Program-made: the position numbers and the translations under genes
Assembly (NCBI RefSeq): GCF_043951915.1
Contig: NZ_JBINJD010000003.1
Coordinates: 10,501 to 74,500, forward strand
Direction: 5' to 3'
Length of the DNA: 64,000 bases
Origin: Alienimonas sp043951915
GTDB lineage: Bacteria; Planctomycetota; Planctomycetia; Planctomycetales; Planctomycetaceae
The notes under the pieces: generated by a model
The model's database searches: none
Told to the model about the DNA's origin: nothing
The model's input: the letters and a program-made list of their open reading frames with translations, nothing else
Part shown: one piece after another, positions 19,877 to 28,971 of the stretch
Layout: each line of letters starts with the position of its first letter
How positions within the stretch are numbered: the stretch's first letter is position 1

Positions 19877-19906
19877 GGTTAGCCGCTCTCTTCAAGGGAG
19901 CGGCGA
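19877..19906. repeat. Dispersed hairpin, GGTTAGCCGCTCTCTTC family, copy 1
   Basis: The 17-mer GGTTAGCCGCTCTCTTC is identical to part of the tRNA-Glu terminator hairpin at 48170-48208. Here the second arm (GGGAGCGGCGAAC) is imperfect, so the stem has mismatches. It lies in the 5' region of the FHA gene, about 25 bases before its ATG, where it could affect translation or stop incoming transcription. The rest of the 19677-19931 gap shows nothing I can support. Confidence 0.65.
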
Positions 19907-19931
19907 ACGACGCCTCCCGGAGACCCAGCCG

Positions 19932-20279
19932 ATGCGCGCCGAACTGCTGCCCCCCGTCGGTCCGGCGGTCCGATTGAAGCGCGACCTCACCGTCATCGGC
20001 CGCAAGCGGAACGTCTGCGACGTCGTGATCGAACGCGACAGCGTCTCCGCCCTGCACTGTCTGTTGGTCAAAACCGACGGCCTGCTGTTCGTCCGCGACC
20101 TCGGCAGCACGAACGGCACCACGGTCAACGGCCAACGCATCACCCGCGGCGCCCTGCTGCCGGACGACGAACTCGGCGTGGGCGGGGTGAAGTTCCGGGT
20201 GAAGCTCGGCCCCGGCACCGAGGACTTCGGGACGGGCGAAGCCAGCCAGAAGACCGAAGCCGTGCGGGCGGTGGGTTAG
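19932..20279 (+). CDS. Small FHA-domain protein
   Basis: A 115-residue protein that is almost only a forkhead-associated domain, a phosphothreonine-binding module. Key features are I-G-R-K near residue 23, the S-A-L-H segment in place of the usual S-R-x-H, and G-S-T-N-G-T-T-V-N-G near residue 61. The conserved Arg of G-R and the Asn of T-N-G are kept. It has no transmembrane or catalytic part and probably acts as an adapter in Ser/Thr kinase signalling, though no kinase gene is in the window. It is convergent with the PQQ-like gene, overlapping by 4 bases so that the two stop codons interlock (20276-20279). Confidence 0.85.
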   Translation: MRAELLPPVGPAVRLKRDLTVIGRKRNVCDVVIERDSVSALHCLLVKTDGLLFVRDLGSTNGTTVNGQRITRGALLPDDELGVGGVKFRVKLGPGTEDFGTGEASQKTEAVRAVG

Positions 20280-22042
20280 CCGGTCGCCGCGGCCTCCTCG
20301 GCGCCGTCTTCGGCGCCGTCGTCCTCGTCCGGATCAGCGGACGCCGTTTCGTCCCCGATGCGGACGCAGATGGCCTCGGTGCCGTTGCGCCAGTACAGCC
20401 GGCCGCGGACCAGCGCGGCGTGGTTCCAGCAGACGCCGGACAGCAGCGTCTCCCCGGCGGCGTCGCTGTAGCGGGCCAATTCCTCGAAGCCGTCCGGGGA
20501 GGCCGCGACCAACGCCAGATCGCCGTCCTCGCAGGTGACGAGCAGTGCCGGCGGGCCGTCCGCGGTTCCCACCAGCAGGACTTGCCCGTAGCCGTAGCGG
20601 CCCCGCTTCCAGACCCGCGAGCCGTCTTCGAGATCGACGCAGCTGAGGATGCCCTCGTCGAGGCCGTAGACGAAACCGTCGTGCAGGATCGCGTCGTTGA
20701 ACTTCAGCTTGAAGCGATTCTCCGTCCGCCAAACCTCTGTGGCCCGCCAGTCGCCGCCGGAGCGGGCGACGTCGTAGAGCCCCGCGCCCGTGCCGTAGCC
20801 GCTGGAGAGGAAGACGCGGTCGCCGGAGACGAGCGGCAGCGCCGCGTTGACCTGGGCCTGGTTCGACCAGGGGATCTGCCACAGGGGGGCGCCGTCGACG
20901 GACAGGCCGTGCAGCGCCGTGCCGCCGTAGGCGAGGATCTGCCGCACGCCGTCCAAGTCTGCCGTGACGGGCGAACTGTAGCTCCCCACGTCGTCGCCGC
21001 TGGCCCAGAGGGTCTCGCCGTTCGCCGGATCGAGGCCCATGAACGCGGAGCCCTCCCCGGCCGCGACGCCCGGCAGCACGACGAGGGCTCCGTCCACGAC
21101 CTGCGGGCTGCACGCCAGCCCCCATTCAATGTTTTCGCTCCCGCCGGGGATCAGTTCACGCTTCCATCGCAGTTCGCCGGTGCGGGCGTCGAGGCAGGTG
21201 ACGAGCCCGGTGGAGCCCATCGAGTAGACGGCGCCCTCGTGGAACAGCGGCGTGCTGGCCGGGCCGTCGCCGCCGTTGGGGGCGATGCGGGAGAACCGCA
21301 CCGGTTCGCCGTGGCTCCACAGCGGGGCGCCGCTGTCGGCGTCGTAGCAGGCGACGGTCTCCTCGTCCCCCCGCTGCTCCAGGGTGAAACAGCGATCGCC
21401 GACCACGCTGAACCCGCCCCAGCCCAGCCCCACCGGGTGCCGCCAGACCGTCTTCGGGACCTCCTCGGACCAATCAGTGCGCACGGTTGCGTCGAGGACG
21501 ACGCCGTCCCGGTCCGAACCCCGCAGGCCGGGCCAGTCGTCGGCGTCGGCGACCAGGGGCGGGGCGTCGGCGGCCCGCCGCGCCTCGGCTGAGGCGGCCG
21601 AAGTGGGGTGAGCGGCGACGAACGCGGCGAGGCGCTCCTCGGCGTCGGGGGCGAAGCGGTAGCGGAAGCCGGTGATCTGCATCGCCCCGTCCCACTGCGG
21701 GGGGAACAGGAACCACAGCCCCCCGCCGACGGCGACCGCGGCGGCGGTGACCCCCGCCCGCGTCCGCCAGCTCCATCCGGTGTAGAACCAGACGAGGCAA
21801 ACCGCAGCCAACGCGGCGGCGGAGACGGCCCCGAGCAGCACGAACCCCTCCATCGTACCGTCGCCGTCGGTGAGCCAGTCGGCGAGCGACCACGCGACGA
21901 ACGGCGCGAGCAGCCCGACGACGATCGCGCCGAGGCCCACGGTCCGCCACACGCGGCGCGGTCCGGAGGCCGGCGGAGCCGGGGCTGCCTGTGGGGCGTC
22001 GGCGGCCGGGGGAGTGGGCTCGGGGGCGGGAGCGTCGGTCAC
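20276..22042 (-). CDS. Membrane-anchored PQQ-like beta-propeller protein
   Basis: A 588-residue protein with a Pro/Ala-rich N-terminus (about 1-28), then three hydrophobic helices (about 33-53, 66-86 and 95-112), and a large soluble domain of PQQ-like propeller repeats (about 165-560; for example W-P-G-L-R-G near residue 175 and C-L-D-A-R-T-G-E-L-R-W-K near residue 290). The tail is acidic (A-D-P-D-E-D-D-G-A-E-D). Similar planctomycete proteins carry such propellers outside the membrane. No catalytic PQQ-dehydrogenase residues can be asserted, so it is best seen as a scaffold or binding protein, in line with BamB-like propellers. Its stop interlocks with the FHA gene stop. Confidence 0.8.
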   Translation of the reverse strand: MTDAPAPEPTPPAADAPQAAPAPPASGPRRVWRTVGLGAIVVGLLAPFVAWSLADWLTDGDGTMEGFVLLGAVSAAALAAVCLVWFYTGWSWRTRAGVTAAAVAVGGGLWFLFPPQWDGAMQITGFRYRFAPDAEERLAAFVAAHPTSAASAEARRAADAPPLVADADDWPGLRGSDRDGVVLDATVRTDWSEEVPKTVWRHPVGLGWGGFSVVGDRCFTLEQRGDEETVACYDADSGAPLWSHGEPVRFSRIAPNGGDGPASTPLFHEGAVYSMGSTGLVTCLDARTGELRWKRELIPGGSENIEWGLACSPQVVDGALVVLPGVAAGEGSAFMGLDPANGETLWASGDDVGSYSSPVTADLDGVRQILAYGGTALHGLSVDGAPLWQIPWSNQAQVNAALPLVSGDRVFLSSGYGTGAGLYDVARSGGDWRATEVWRTENRFKLKFNDAILHDGFVYGLDEGILSCVDLEDGSRVWKRGRYGYGQVLLVGTADGPPALLVTCEDGDLALVAASPDGFEELARYSDAAGETLLSGVCWNHAALVRGRLYWRNGTEAICVRIGDETASADPDEDDGAEDGAEEAAATG

Positions 22043-22118
22043 GGCAGCCGGGCGGGAGGGGGCGAACGGGCGAGTGTCGGTTCGCCCCCGCCGCTCGGCA
22101 AGGCCCGGCCCCGTCGAC

Positions 22119-22916
22119 TCAGTCCCGCAGCGGTCGGACGACGACGGCGGCGCCGTCCCAGCGGAGGCGGGCGTCGTCCCGCTCCGGGTTCGACTCGTGG
22201 AACGGGATGGCGGCCCGCTCCCGGTCCGTCAGCAGGCGATCGAGCGCTCTGCGGTCGAAGTCCGGCGGCAGGACGTCGGCCAACTCGGCGGCGTGCACCC
22301 GGGCGAGGCGCCGGTTCTCCGCCGGACAGGCGATCAACGCTTCCAGCAGGATCGACCGCGGAATCCAGGCGGCCCGTCGCCGGACCGCCGCGGCGTCCGC
22401 CTCCGGCAGACGGCCGAACAGGCGGTGGTCGTCGGCCAGCGGGGCCAGCCGCATCGCCGCCTCCCCCCGCAGTCGTTGCAGCTCCCGCTCGTCCGGCAGA
22501 TCGTTCACGGCGGTCGCCACACCGATCGCGGCGGCGATCGAGGCGAACCGCTCGGCGGACCAGCCTAGTTCCTTCAGCCACCCCGGCGCCCGCGGCGACT
22601 TCGCCAGGGAGGCGGCGAGGGCGGAGCCGCGCAGGCGGTCGCGCACGGCGTGATCCTCCGCCTCAGCAAGCGCCGCCACCGTGCGGGTCGACGCGGCCGG
22701 CCAGTCCGGAGCCGACGGCAGCGCCTCGGCGAGCGACGCCATCCCCTCGGGGCCCAGCGTCTCGGCCAGCCGCAGAAAGTCCGCGAAGTCCCGCTCCGAC
22801 ACCGGCGTCGCCGCGTCGATCCGTACCGAGAGCGTGCGGACCGGCGGGGGTTCCCCGCACCCGGCGAGCGTCAGCCCGACAGTCAGACCCACGGCGGCGG
22901 CGAGGGAGGTTCTCAC
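22119..22916 (-). CDS. Putative lipoprotein of unknown function
   Basis: The 265-residue frame from GTG 22916 has a hydrophobic N-terminus ending in a lipobox (L-A-G-C-G), so the mature protein would be lipid-anchored through Cys20 or so. The rest is Ala/Arg/Leu-rich and helical, with no motif I recognise. I prefer the GTG because it directly precedes the signal sequence and is preceded by GGAAG; a more upstream ATG at 22970 would add 18 polar residues ahead of it. It lies 76 bases upstream of the PQQ-like gene, and the metalloprotease terminator is just upstream of its start. The lipoprotein call is supported; the function is not known. Confidence 0.7.
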   Translation of the reverse strand: MRTSLAAAVGLTVGLTLAGCGEPPPVRTLSVRIDAATPVSERDFADFLRLAETLGPEGMASLAEALPSAPDWPAASTRTVAALAEAEDHAVRDRLRGSALAASLAKSPRAPGWLKELGWSAERFASIAAAIGVATAVNDLPDERELQRLRGEAAMRLAPLADDHRLFGRLPEADAAAVRRRAAWIPRSILLEALIACPAENRRLARVHAAELADVLPPDFDRRALDRLLTDRERAAIPFHESNPERDDARLRWDGAAVVVRPLRD

Positions 22917-22972
22917 GTTCTTCCGAGTCGTCCGCCCGGGCGCCGCACGCCAGTCCGACCGCCCGCGCACGC

Positions 22973-23006
22973 AAAACCGCCCCGCCGGGAGGCCCGGCGG
23001 GGCGGT
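22973..23006 (-). terminator. Intrinsic terminator of the metalloprotease gene
   Basis: On the minus strand a perfect 14-bp stem (ACCGCCCCGCCGGG and its complement) encloses a 3-base loop and is followed by TTTTGC. It begins 27 bases past the metalloprotease stop. Confidence 0.85.
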
Positions 23007-23032
23007 CGAATCTCAGCGGATCGGACGGAGCG

Positions 23033-26008
23033 TTAGCGGCGGTTCAGGGCCGCGGGCTCGTTCCCGAAGATGATCGTCGGCCGGCCGGAGCTGCCGCCGA
23101 TGTCGTTCGCGTTGTAGATGTACTCCGCGTCCAACGCTTTGCGGATCATCGACTCGGCCTCCATCAGGTGGGCCTTGGTGTAGGCGTCCGCGGCGTCGCT
23201 GTGCGCCTCCAGGAAGGCGGCGATCTGATCGGCCGTCTCCGTGAGCTGCATCGTGGCGAGGTTGGAGATCGGCTTGAAGGCCGCCCCGCTGCCGGCGCCC
23301 GGCAGGCTGAGGTCGATCAACCGGTTGACGTGCTCCCGCTGCAGGTTCCGCCGCAGGCTGGAGATCATCGGCTGCCGGGGGGTGAACTCGCCCTCCGGCA
23401 CGTCCTTCAGCTCGGTCCAAACGGCGGACCGCACCGTTTCCAGCAGCTCCGGCAGGGTGAAGGCGTCTTCCCCGGCGGGGACCTGTAGCTCATTGTCGTA
23501 CACCCGCCGCAGCACGGTCGGGTTGAGCACCTGGGTCATCGCGGAGGCCTGCATCCCCTCGATGCGGTCGTGCACCGGGAAGACGCTGTCGTTCATGGCG
23601 CTCCGCCAGCCGCTCCCGTCCAGCCACTTGGCCGTGGTCAGGTGGGAGAGCAGTTCCGGCGTCAGGCCGTAGGCGTCGTCGCGGAAGCTGTTCTCGATGA
23701 CGAACTCCAGCGCCTCGCGCTGATCCTTCGCGTCGACGACCTTCAGCGGCGGGGTTTCGCTGTCCTGACCCTTCACGTCGCGGCGGACGAACACGCCGCC
23801 GATCCAGTTGGACATCATCCCGAGCTGACGCATCTGCATCGAGAGCGTCATCTCGTAGCCTTCGCGGGCTTTGAACCAGCCGTCGCCGTCTTCGACGAAC
23901 GCTTCGAGCAGCTTGGTGCGGCGGTCTCTGATCAGCTCCATCTGATCCTTGGCGTAGGTCAACGGGTCGGAGCCGAAGTCGTAGCGGCGGGCGAAGGGGT
24001 CTGGGCCGGAGGTGTCCTCGTCGGTGCCGAAGGCGAGCTCCGGCTCCGTGCTGCGGGCGAGCAGCTTGGGCAGCTCCTTGGCGTCGGCGGTGTAGCCGTA
24101 CTCGATCGCCCAAACGTCGTAGGGGCCGATGCCTTCCATCGCGTAGGCGCCCTGCTCCTCGCCGGCGTTGAAGCGGATGTTGATCGGCGTGTAGTCCATC
24201 ACGCTGGTCGCGATCAGGCCCTTGCCGCCGTTGATCTCGCTAAAGCTGGAAACGGCGGTCGCCTTGAAGTTGTGCCGCAGGCCGAGCGTGTGGCCGACCT
24301 CGTGGGCGACCAGGTGGGCGAGCTGCGGACCGATGAAGCTCTCCGGCATGCCGTCGAGCATCTGTTCGTCGGACTCCTCCTCGTCGTCCCCCTCGGACTT
24401 CTTGGCCTCTTCGTCCGACTCCTCCTCGCCGTCTTCGGCGGGGTCTTCGTCCTTCTTGTCGCCGTCGTCGTCGCCGTCGGCGTCGTCCTCTTTCGCCTCG
24501 GCCTTGGCTTTGGCCTTCTTCGCGTCGTAGGCCCGCATCGCCAGTTCCATGCGGAGGGCGGCCAATTCGGCGCCCTTCTCATTGGCGGCGAGGCAGAGAC
24601 CGTTCTTCTGAACGCCGGTGCCGATCAGGCCGTCGAACTGGTCGTCGCCCATCATCTCGGCGTTCACCCGCCCGGCGGCGTGCCCGGCGAGCGGGTCGAA
24701 GGCGCGGCGAGCGATCTCCGCGGCCACCGCGGCCCGGTCGCCCGGCTCGGCGAACCGCACCCGCGGATCCCAGTTGGGGTGCTCCGCCAGCCAGGCCAGC
24801 GTTTCCGGCCCCATGCCCTGCATGGCGACCTTCGGCATCACCTTGTCGAACTGCATCTGGAAGTGCCGGATCCAGCCGTCGGTCAGGATGATGTCCGCGT
24901 CGAGGATCTCGCCGGTCTCCGGGTTGATCCGGGAGGGGCCGATCGCCGTGCCGACGTCGTTGTTCAGCCAGCGGACGAAGTTGTAGCGGACGTCCTCCGG
25001 GTCCTTGTCCATATGGCGACCGGTGTTGGCGTCCTGGTACTCGACCTGGATCGCGTCTTCGATGCCGATTTCCTCGAACGCCTTGTTCCAGGACTCGATA
25101 CCCTCCTTGACCCAACGCCGGTAGCGGACCGGCGTGGTGTGCTCGACGTAGAAGACGATCGGCTCCTTCGGCGGGCTGACCTTCAGCTTCGGGTCGGCCT
25201 TCTCCAGGTGCCAGCGGGTGATGTAGCGGACGCGGGTCTCGTCGTCGTCGTACTTGCCGTAGTCGCTGTAGGCGGTCGTGAAGTAGCCGACGCGCTGGTC
25301 CGCCTCACGGGGTTTGAAGCCGGGGCTGGGCTTCAGCACGCTGAAGCTGTAGTGCAGCGTCTTGAGCTGACCGCCGGAGCCGGGAACCTCGAAGGCGACT
25401 TCCACGTTCTCCGTGAACGCTTTGGCCTGCTTGATGCCGAAGATCCGCGGGGTGCTACGGTTGATCGAGAGCCCCTGGAAAAAATCGCCGGCCTTGCCGA
25501 CGCAGAGGGCGTCCATGTCGATCACCGGCCCGCCGCCGGGGCCCATCGTGACGATGGGGATCTCCATCAGCACGCGGTCGGTGAACAGCCGCTCAACGGA
25601 GGCCTTAGCCTCTTTCTCGGAGGTCCGCACGTCGACGTTGGGGGCGATGACCGCCAGCACCTTGTCGTAGCGCTTGAACTTCACGTAAAGATCGCCCGCC
25701 TGAAGACCGGCGAACTCCTCGCCGCTGGCGACGGTCAGGGCGACGAAGTACTGCTGCGAGGCGAAGTCGCCGGGCAACTCGGCGAACATCTGGCCGTCTT
25801 TGGACCGCGTCCAGAGCGTCCAGAGGGGCTTTTCGGCGGTGCCGTCAGCCTTGGTGGGGCTGGCGACTTTATCGAACCCTTCCAAGACCTTGGCGTGTTC
25901 CGGGAAGTCCGATTTGTCCTCCGCTTCTGCAAAGGAGGCGGACGCCCCGAGGAGGCAGGCGGCGGCCGCCCACGCGAGGGGCTGGAAGAAATGAGTTCGA
26001 CGTCTCAT
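23033..26008 (-). CDS. Secreted zinc metalloprotease of the metzincin type (DUF5117/DUF5118 architecture)
   Basis: A 991-residue exported protease. The N-terminus (about 1-30) is a signal peptide ending in A-S-F-A-E-A. A long domain follows (about 30-480) with the character of DUF5118/DUF5117. The metzincin site is H569-E-V-G-H573-T-L-G-L-R-H579, and a downstream S-V-M-D-Y-T-P gives the Met-turn. Between about residues 496 and 548, just before the zinc-binding helix, lies a low-complexity Lys/Glu/Asp insert. The C-terminal part (about 630-990) is helical with Y-G-x-T-P-E-L-L-S-H. I start at ATG 26008; an in-frame upstream start would add a long Arg/Pro-rich stretch before the signal. The substrate is unknown. 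The terminator sits directly after it. Confidence 0.88.
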   Translation of the reverse strand: MRRRTHFFQPLAWAAAACLLGASASFAEAEDKSDFPEHAKVLEGFDKVASPTKADGTAEKPLWTLWTRSKDGQMFAELPGDFASQQYFVALTVASGEEFAGLQAGDLYVKFKRYDKVLAVIAPNVDVRTSEKEAKASVERLFTDRVLMEIPIVTMGPGGGPVIDMDALCVGKAGDFFQGLSINRSTPRIFGIKQAKAFTENVEVAFEVPGSGGQLKTLHYSFSVLKPSPGFKPREADQRVGYFTTAYSDYGKYDDDETRVRYITRWHLEKADPKLKVSPPKEPIVFYVEHTTPVRYRRWVKEGIESWNKAFEEIGIEDAIQVEYQDANTGRHMDKDPEDVRYNFVRWLNNDVGTAIGPSRINPETGEILDADIILTDGWIRHFQMQFDKVMPKVAMQGMGPETLAWLAEHPNWDPRVRFAEPGDRAAVAAEIARRAFDPLAGHAAGRVNAEMMGDDQFDGLIGTGVQKNGLCLAANEKGAELAALRMELAMRAYDAKKAKAKAEAKEDDADGDDDGDKKDEDPAEDGEEESDEEAKKSEGDDEEESDEQMLDGMPESFIGPQLAHLVAHEVGHTLGLRHNFKATAVSSFSEINGGKGLIATSVMDYTPINIRFNAGEEQGAYAMEGIGPYDVWAIEYGYTADAKELPKLLARSTEPELAFGTDEDTSGPDPFARRYDFGSDPLTYAKDQMELIRDRRTKLLEAFVEDGDGWFKAREGYEMTLSMQMRQLGMMSNWIGGVFVRRDVKGQDSETPPLKVVDAKDQREALEFVIENSFRDDAYGLTPELLSHLTTAKWLDGSGWRSAMNDSVFPVHDRIEGMQASAMTQVLNPTVLRRVYDNELQVPAGEDAFTLPELLETVRSAVWTELKDVPEGEFTPRQPMISSLRRNLQREHVNRLIDLSLPGAGSGAAFKPISNLATMQLTETADQIAAFLEAHSDAADAYTKAHLMEAESMIRKALDAEYIYNANDIGGSSGRPTIIFGNEPAALNRR

Positions 26009-26336
26009 CGGATGCAGGACTGGTGGTTCGTGGGAAGAAGACCGTAGCGGGGCCGAGTCCGGGAGGACCTGCGGCCGGACACGCCGACGCACCTGTGCGC
26101 TGGAGCGACGTCGTCAGACTTTCCATATTCTTCCCGACCGACGGGGGTGGGCAAGCCCCCGGCGCCGGGAGGCGGGAATCTCGGTGGTCGAGCGGAACCG
26201 ATCGACGCGCGAAAAGCGGCGCCGAGGGTCGTGCGGTCGGACGTGTCAGGCAGAGAACCGGGAAACGCCCGGGCGTTTCACGGACGTTCCCCGCCGCGGG
26301 GGCGGGCGGAAGCCGCCCCCGGAGAGAAGCTGCCCG
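26009..26336. other. Intergenic region upstream of the metalloprotease gene
   Basis: The 328 bases between the PP2C stop and the metalloprotease start carry two hairpins: GGGGGT/AGCCCCC near 26144-26160, and a CGGGGGCGG/CCGCCCCCG stem near 26298-26323 that may end the PP2C transcript. Neither is followed by a T-run. No convincing promoter hexamers or small gene are visible. Confidence 0.4.
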
Positions 26337-27101
26337 TCAGACGACGTCGACGATCAGGCAGGTGATGTTGTCCTTCGAACCGCCCTCCTGGGCCGCCCGC
26401 ACGACGGCTTCCGCCGCGGCCTGCGGGTCCGGCTGGGACACCAGCAGATCGCGGAGCGGCTCCCCGTCCAACCCGTCCGTCACCCCGTCACTGCACAGCA
26501 GGAAGCGGTCGCCCCGTTTCGGCTCCAGCGCCTTCACGCACGCCCCCTGTCCGCCCTCCTTGCTGCCGAGGTAACGGTAAAGCACGTTCTTATAGCGGTG
26601 CGTCGCCGCCTCCTCCGGCTTGATCGTGCCGGCCTCCACCAAAGCCTGCACGAGGCTGTGGTCCGTGGTGAGCTGCTTGAGTTGACCGTCGCGCAGCCGA
26701 TAAACCCGGCTGTCGCCGACGCCGCCGACGTGCAGCAACCCGCCCGCCGCCACGAGGAACACCACGGTGGTGCCCATCTGGTTCTGCTCCGGGTCGAGGG
26801 CCCCGGCGGCCATGATCTCCGAGTTCGCCTCCGCGACGGCCCGGTCCAGCAGTTGGGAGACCGCCTCCTTCCCCGCCCGCTTGAAGTCAAGCTTGGCGAT
26901 CAGGGCTTCCGGAATCATCTCGACGGCCATGGCACTGGCCTTCTCGCCGGCCGCCTGTCCGCCCATTCCGTCGGCGACGATGAAGAACCGCCCGTCCGGA
27001 TCGACGTGGGCGCTGTCCTCGTTGTTCTTCCGAAAGTTCCCCGTGATGCTCAGCACGCCGTGCCGCAATTTGATCGGCTTGGATGACGCGGAGCGGCCCA
27101 T
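26337..27101 (-). CDS. PP2C-family Ser/Thr protein phosphatase (Stp1-like)
   Basis: Metal-dependent phosphatase of 254 residues that removes phosphate from Ser/Thr on proteins, opposing Hanks-type kinases. Motifs in order: N-E-D-S near residue 27, A-D-G-M-G-G-Q-A-A-G-E near 43, G-T-T-V near 110, G-D-S-R-V-Y-R-L near 129, C-S-D-G-V-T-D near 202 and S-K-D-N-I-T at the end. The Asp residues that bind Mg/Mn are all present. No transmembrane segment is present, so it should be cytoplasmic. The start at ATG 27101 removes three residues from a possible GTG start at 27110. The upstream neighbour is the PIG-L gene, on the same strand with 156 bases between. Confidence 0.93.
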   Translation of the reverse strand: MGRSASSKPIKLRHGVLSITGNFRKNNEDSAHVDPDGRFFIVADGMGGQAAGEKASAMAVEMIPEALIAKLDFKRAGKEAVSQLLDRAVAEANSEIMAAGALDPEQNQMGTTVVFLVAAGGLLHVGGVGDSRVYRLRDGQLKQLTTDHSLVQALVEAGTIKPEEAATHRYKNVLYRYLGSKEGGQGACVKALEPKRGDRFLLCSDGVTDGLDGEPLRDLLVSQPDPQAAAEAVVRAAQEGGSKDNITCLIVDVV

Positions 27102-27257
27102 GAACAGCACGGCGGGCGGGGGATTGGGAGGCCGAAGCGGTGCGGGAAGTCAATGCACAGTCTACGGCACCGCCCCTCCGGAAACACACGACCCGCTTGC
27201 GTTCCGTGAAGACGGCCCCACATCCCGCCGGTCGTGCGGGGCCGCCGGGCCCGCCGC

Positions 27258-28013
27258 TCAGGGGGCGTCCACCGGCTCGACGGCCGGCAGCACGGTTTGC
27301 AGGAAGTCCCGCGTGCCGACCGTGGTGGCGGAGAGGAACATCTCGCCCCGCTCGAACCCCGCGGCGGCCCCGTTCGACAGGCTGGCGCCCTCCAAGATGC
27401 TCCAGACGCGCTTCTTCTCCGCCGGGAACTGCGATTTGTAGCACTTCACCGCCGCGACCTTCTTCTCGTAGGTCGCGGTGATGTCCGTCACGAAGGCCCC
27501 GCCGTGCGGCGGCAGGGCGGTCGTGCTGAAGCCGAGCGGGTACCAGACCTGTTTGTCGATCCGGTGGACCGGCAGGTGGTCGAAGTGTTCGTCCCATTTG
27601 CACAGCCGGCTGTAGAACACGGCCGCGTCGGTAATCTGCGTCGCCTGCCAATGGTCCGGCGAGGCCATCGGCGTCTTGTCCGCGATGCCCAGCACGACCT
27701 TCGGCCGGAAGCGGCGAAAGACCTTCGCCAGTTCGCAGCGGGCCTCGAACGAGTCGAACAGCCGCCGGTTCGGCAGTTCGAGCGTCTGCCGGTGATGCAA
27801 CCCGAGAGTCTCGGCGGCGGCTTTCGCCTCGGCGAGGCGTTCCTCTCGGCCGCTGCTGCCGGGGGTCGGCTCGCCGTCGGTCAGATCGACCAGCCCCACG
27901 CGGTAGCCTTGCTCCACGAGCCGGGCGAGCGTGCCGCCGCAGCCGATCTCCACATCGTCCGGGTGGGCCCCGACGGCGATCACGTCCAACGGTTGCGGCA
28001 GTTCGTCGGTCAC
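27258..28013 (-). CDS. PIG-L family N-acetylglucosaminyl deacetylase (BshB1-like)
   Basis: A 251-residue zinc-dependent deacetylase of the PIG-L/LmbE fold. The metal motif A-H-P-D-D-V-E near residue 19 and the S-P-D-H context near residue 120 are clear, as is V-D-L-T-D-G-E, which is close to bacillithiol deacetylase BshB1. By family it would remove an acetyl group from a GlcNAc-malate or similar sugar conjugate. No bacillithiol partner genes are in the window, so the substrate is left open. I take the GTG at 28013 because the conserved P-L-D-V-I-A-V-G-A-H starts shortly after; an upstream ATG would add Arg-rich sequence. The neighbours are a TIM-barrel isomerase-like gene upstream and PP2C downstream. 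Confidence 0.87.
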   Translation of the reverse strand: MTDELPQPLDVIAVGAHPDDVEIGCGGTLARLVEQGYRVGLVDLTDGEPTPGSSGREERLAEAKAAAETLGLHHRQTLELPNRRLFDSFEARCELAKVFRRFRPKVVLGIADKTPMASPDHWQATQITDAAVFYSRLCKWDEHFDHLPVHRIDKQVWYPLGFSTTALPPHGGAFVTDITATYEKKVAAVKCYKSQFPAEKKRVWSILEGASLSNGAAAGFERGEMFLSATTVGTRDFLQTVLPAVEPVDAP

Positions 28014-28110
28014 AGCAGCGGGCGGAGAGGTCGGGAACGGGCCGGCACGGTACCGCCGACCCCGCCGCCGCGTCACCCCCGCCGGCCCGCTCGCCGCGAC
28101 GGGCCCCGGC

Positions 28111-28971
28111 TCAATGAACCTCGTCGTGCAGATCGGCGAACCAGCGGACGGTGCGGCGCAGGCTCTCCGTGTGATCCTCCCGCTCCCAGGCGGGCCGGTT
28201 CCAAACGTCCAGCTCGTAGTCGCCCGTGTAGCCGCACTCGGCCAGCCGGTGGATGAGCGTCGTCAGCGGCAGCGATCCGTTGCCGGGGTATTGCCCCTGA
28301 CCGCGGCGTTCGCCCCGCCCCGCTCTGACCCGGCAATCGGCGAGTTTGACCAGCTTTACCGCGTGGGCGAACTCGTGCACCCGGTTCACCAGCGAGGGAT
28401 TCCGGGCCATCAGCAACGTGGGCAGCGCCATGCCGACGTTCGGCCGGCCCACCCGATCCAACAGCTTGAGCGTGTCCGACACCGACCGCACCACGCTGTC
28501 CCGTACCAGCCGACCCGGGAGCGGCTGGACCGCGATCGAGACGTCGAACTCCGCCGCCATCGCGCCGAGCTTCCGCAGCGTGCCCGGGATCAGGTTGTGG
28601 GAGGCGTGCCGCTCCGTAAAACAGCCGTTGCCGCCGGTGGCGACGCACACGCACTTCGCCCCCACCTCGCCCGCGAGCTTGATCGCTTCCGCCGCCTCGA
28701 ACCAAGCCTGCCGCCGATCGAACTCGTCGCCGTGGGTGAATCCGCCGATCCAGGAGAGGCTGCTGACGCTCACGCCCGACCGCCGGACCGCCTTGGCGAC
28801 TTCCCGCCGGGAGCGCGAGCGGAACTTACCGTTCCAGAGGCCGACCGCATCGAAGCCGCAGTCCGCGACGGCGGACAGGTCCCGCTCCATGCTCCAGCGG
28901 CGGGTGGTCGGCTGGCCGAGAGCCAGCCGCGGCCGGGGCAGCGGTCGCGGGGCGTCCTCGCAAACCAGCAT
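28111..28971 (-). CDS. Sugar phosphate isomerase/epimerase-like TIM-barrel protein
   Basis: A 286-residue protein with the xylose-isomerase-like AP-endonuclease-2 fold. Near the start it has M-E-R-D-L-S-A-V-A-D-C-G-F-D-A-V-G-L-W; later strands include C-V-C-V-A-T-G-G and H-A-V-K-L-V-K-L-A-D, and the C-terminus has Y-T-G-D-Y-E-L-D-V-W. These are common in the sugar isomerase/epimerase (hydroxypyruvate isomerase-like) group. The substrate is not determined. The start is uncertain: ATG 28971 gives an N-terminus with a plausible L-V-C-E-D; ATG 28893 would start at the M-E-R-D-L segment. It ends 97 bases before the PIG-L gene, so the two may be one operon. Confidence 0.78.
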   Translation of the reverse strand: MLVCEDAPRPLPRPRLALGQPTTRRWSMERDLSAVADCGFDAVGLWNGKFRSRSRREVAKAVRRSGVSVSSLSWIGGFTHGDEFDRRQAWFEAAEAIKLAGEVGAKCVCVATGGNGCFTERHASHNLIPGTLRKLGAMAAEFDVSIAVQPLPGRLVRDSVVRSVSDTLKLLDRVGRPNVGMALPTLLMARNPSLVNRVHEFAHAVKLVKLADCRVRAGRGERRGQGQYPGNGSLPLTTLIHRLAECGYTGDYELDVWNRPAWEREDHTESLRRTVRWFADLHDEVH

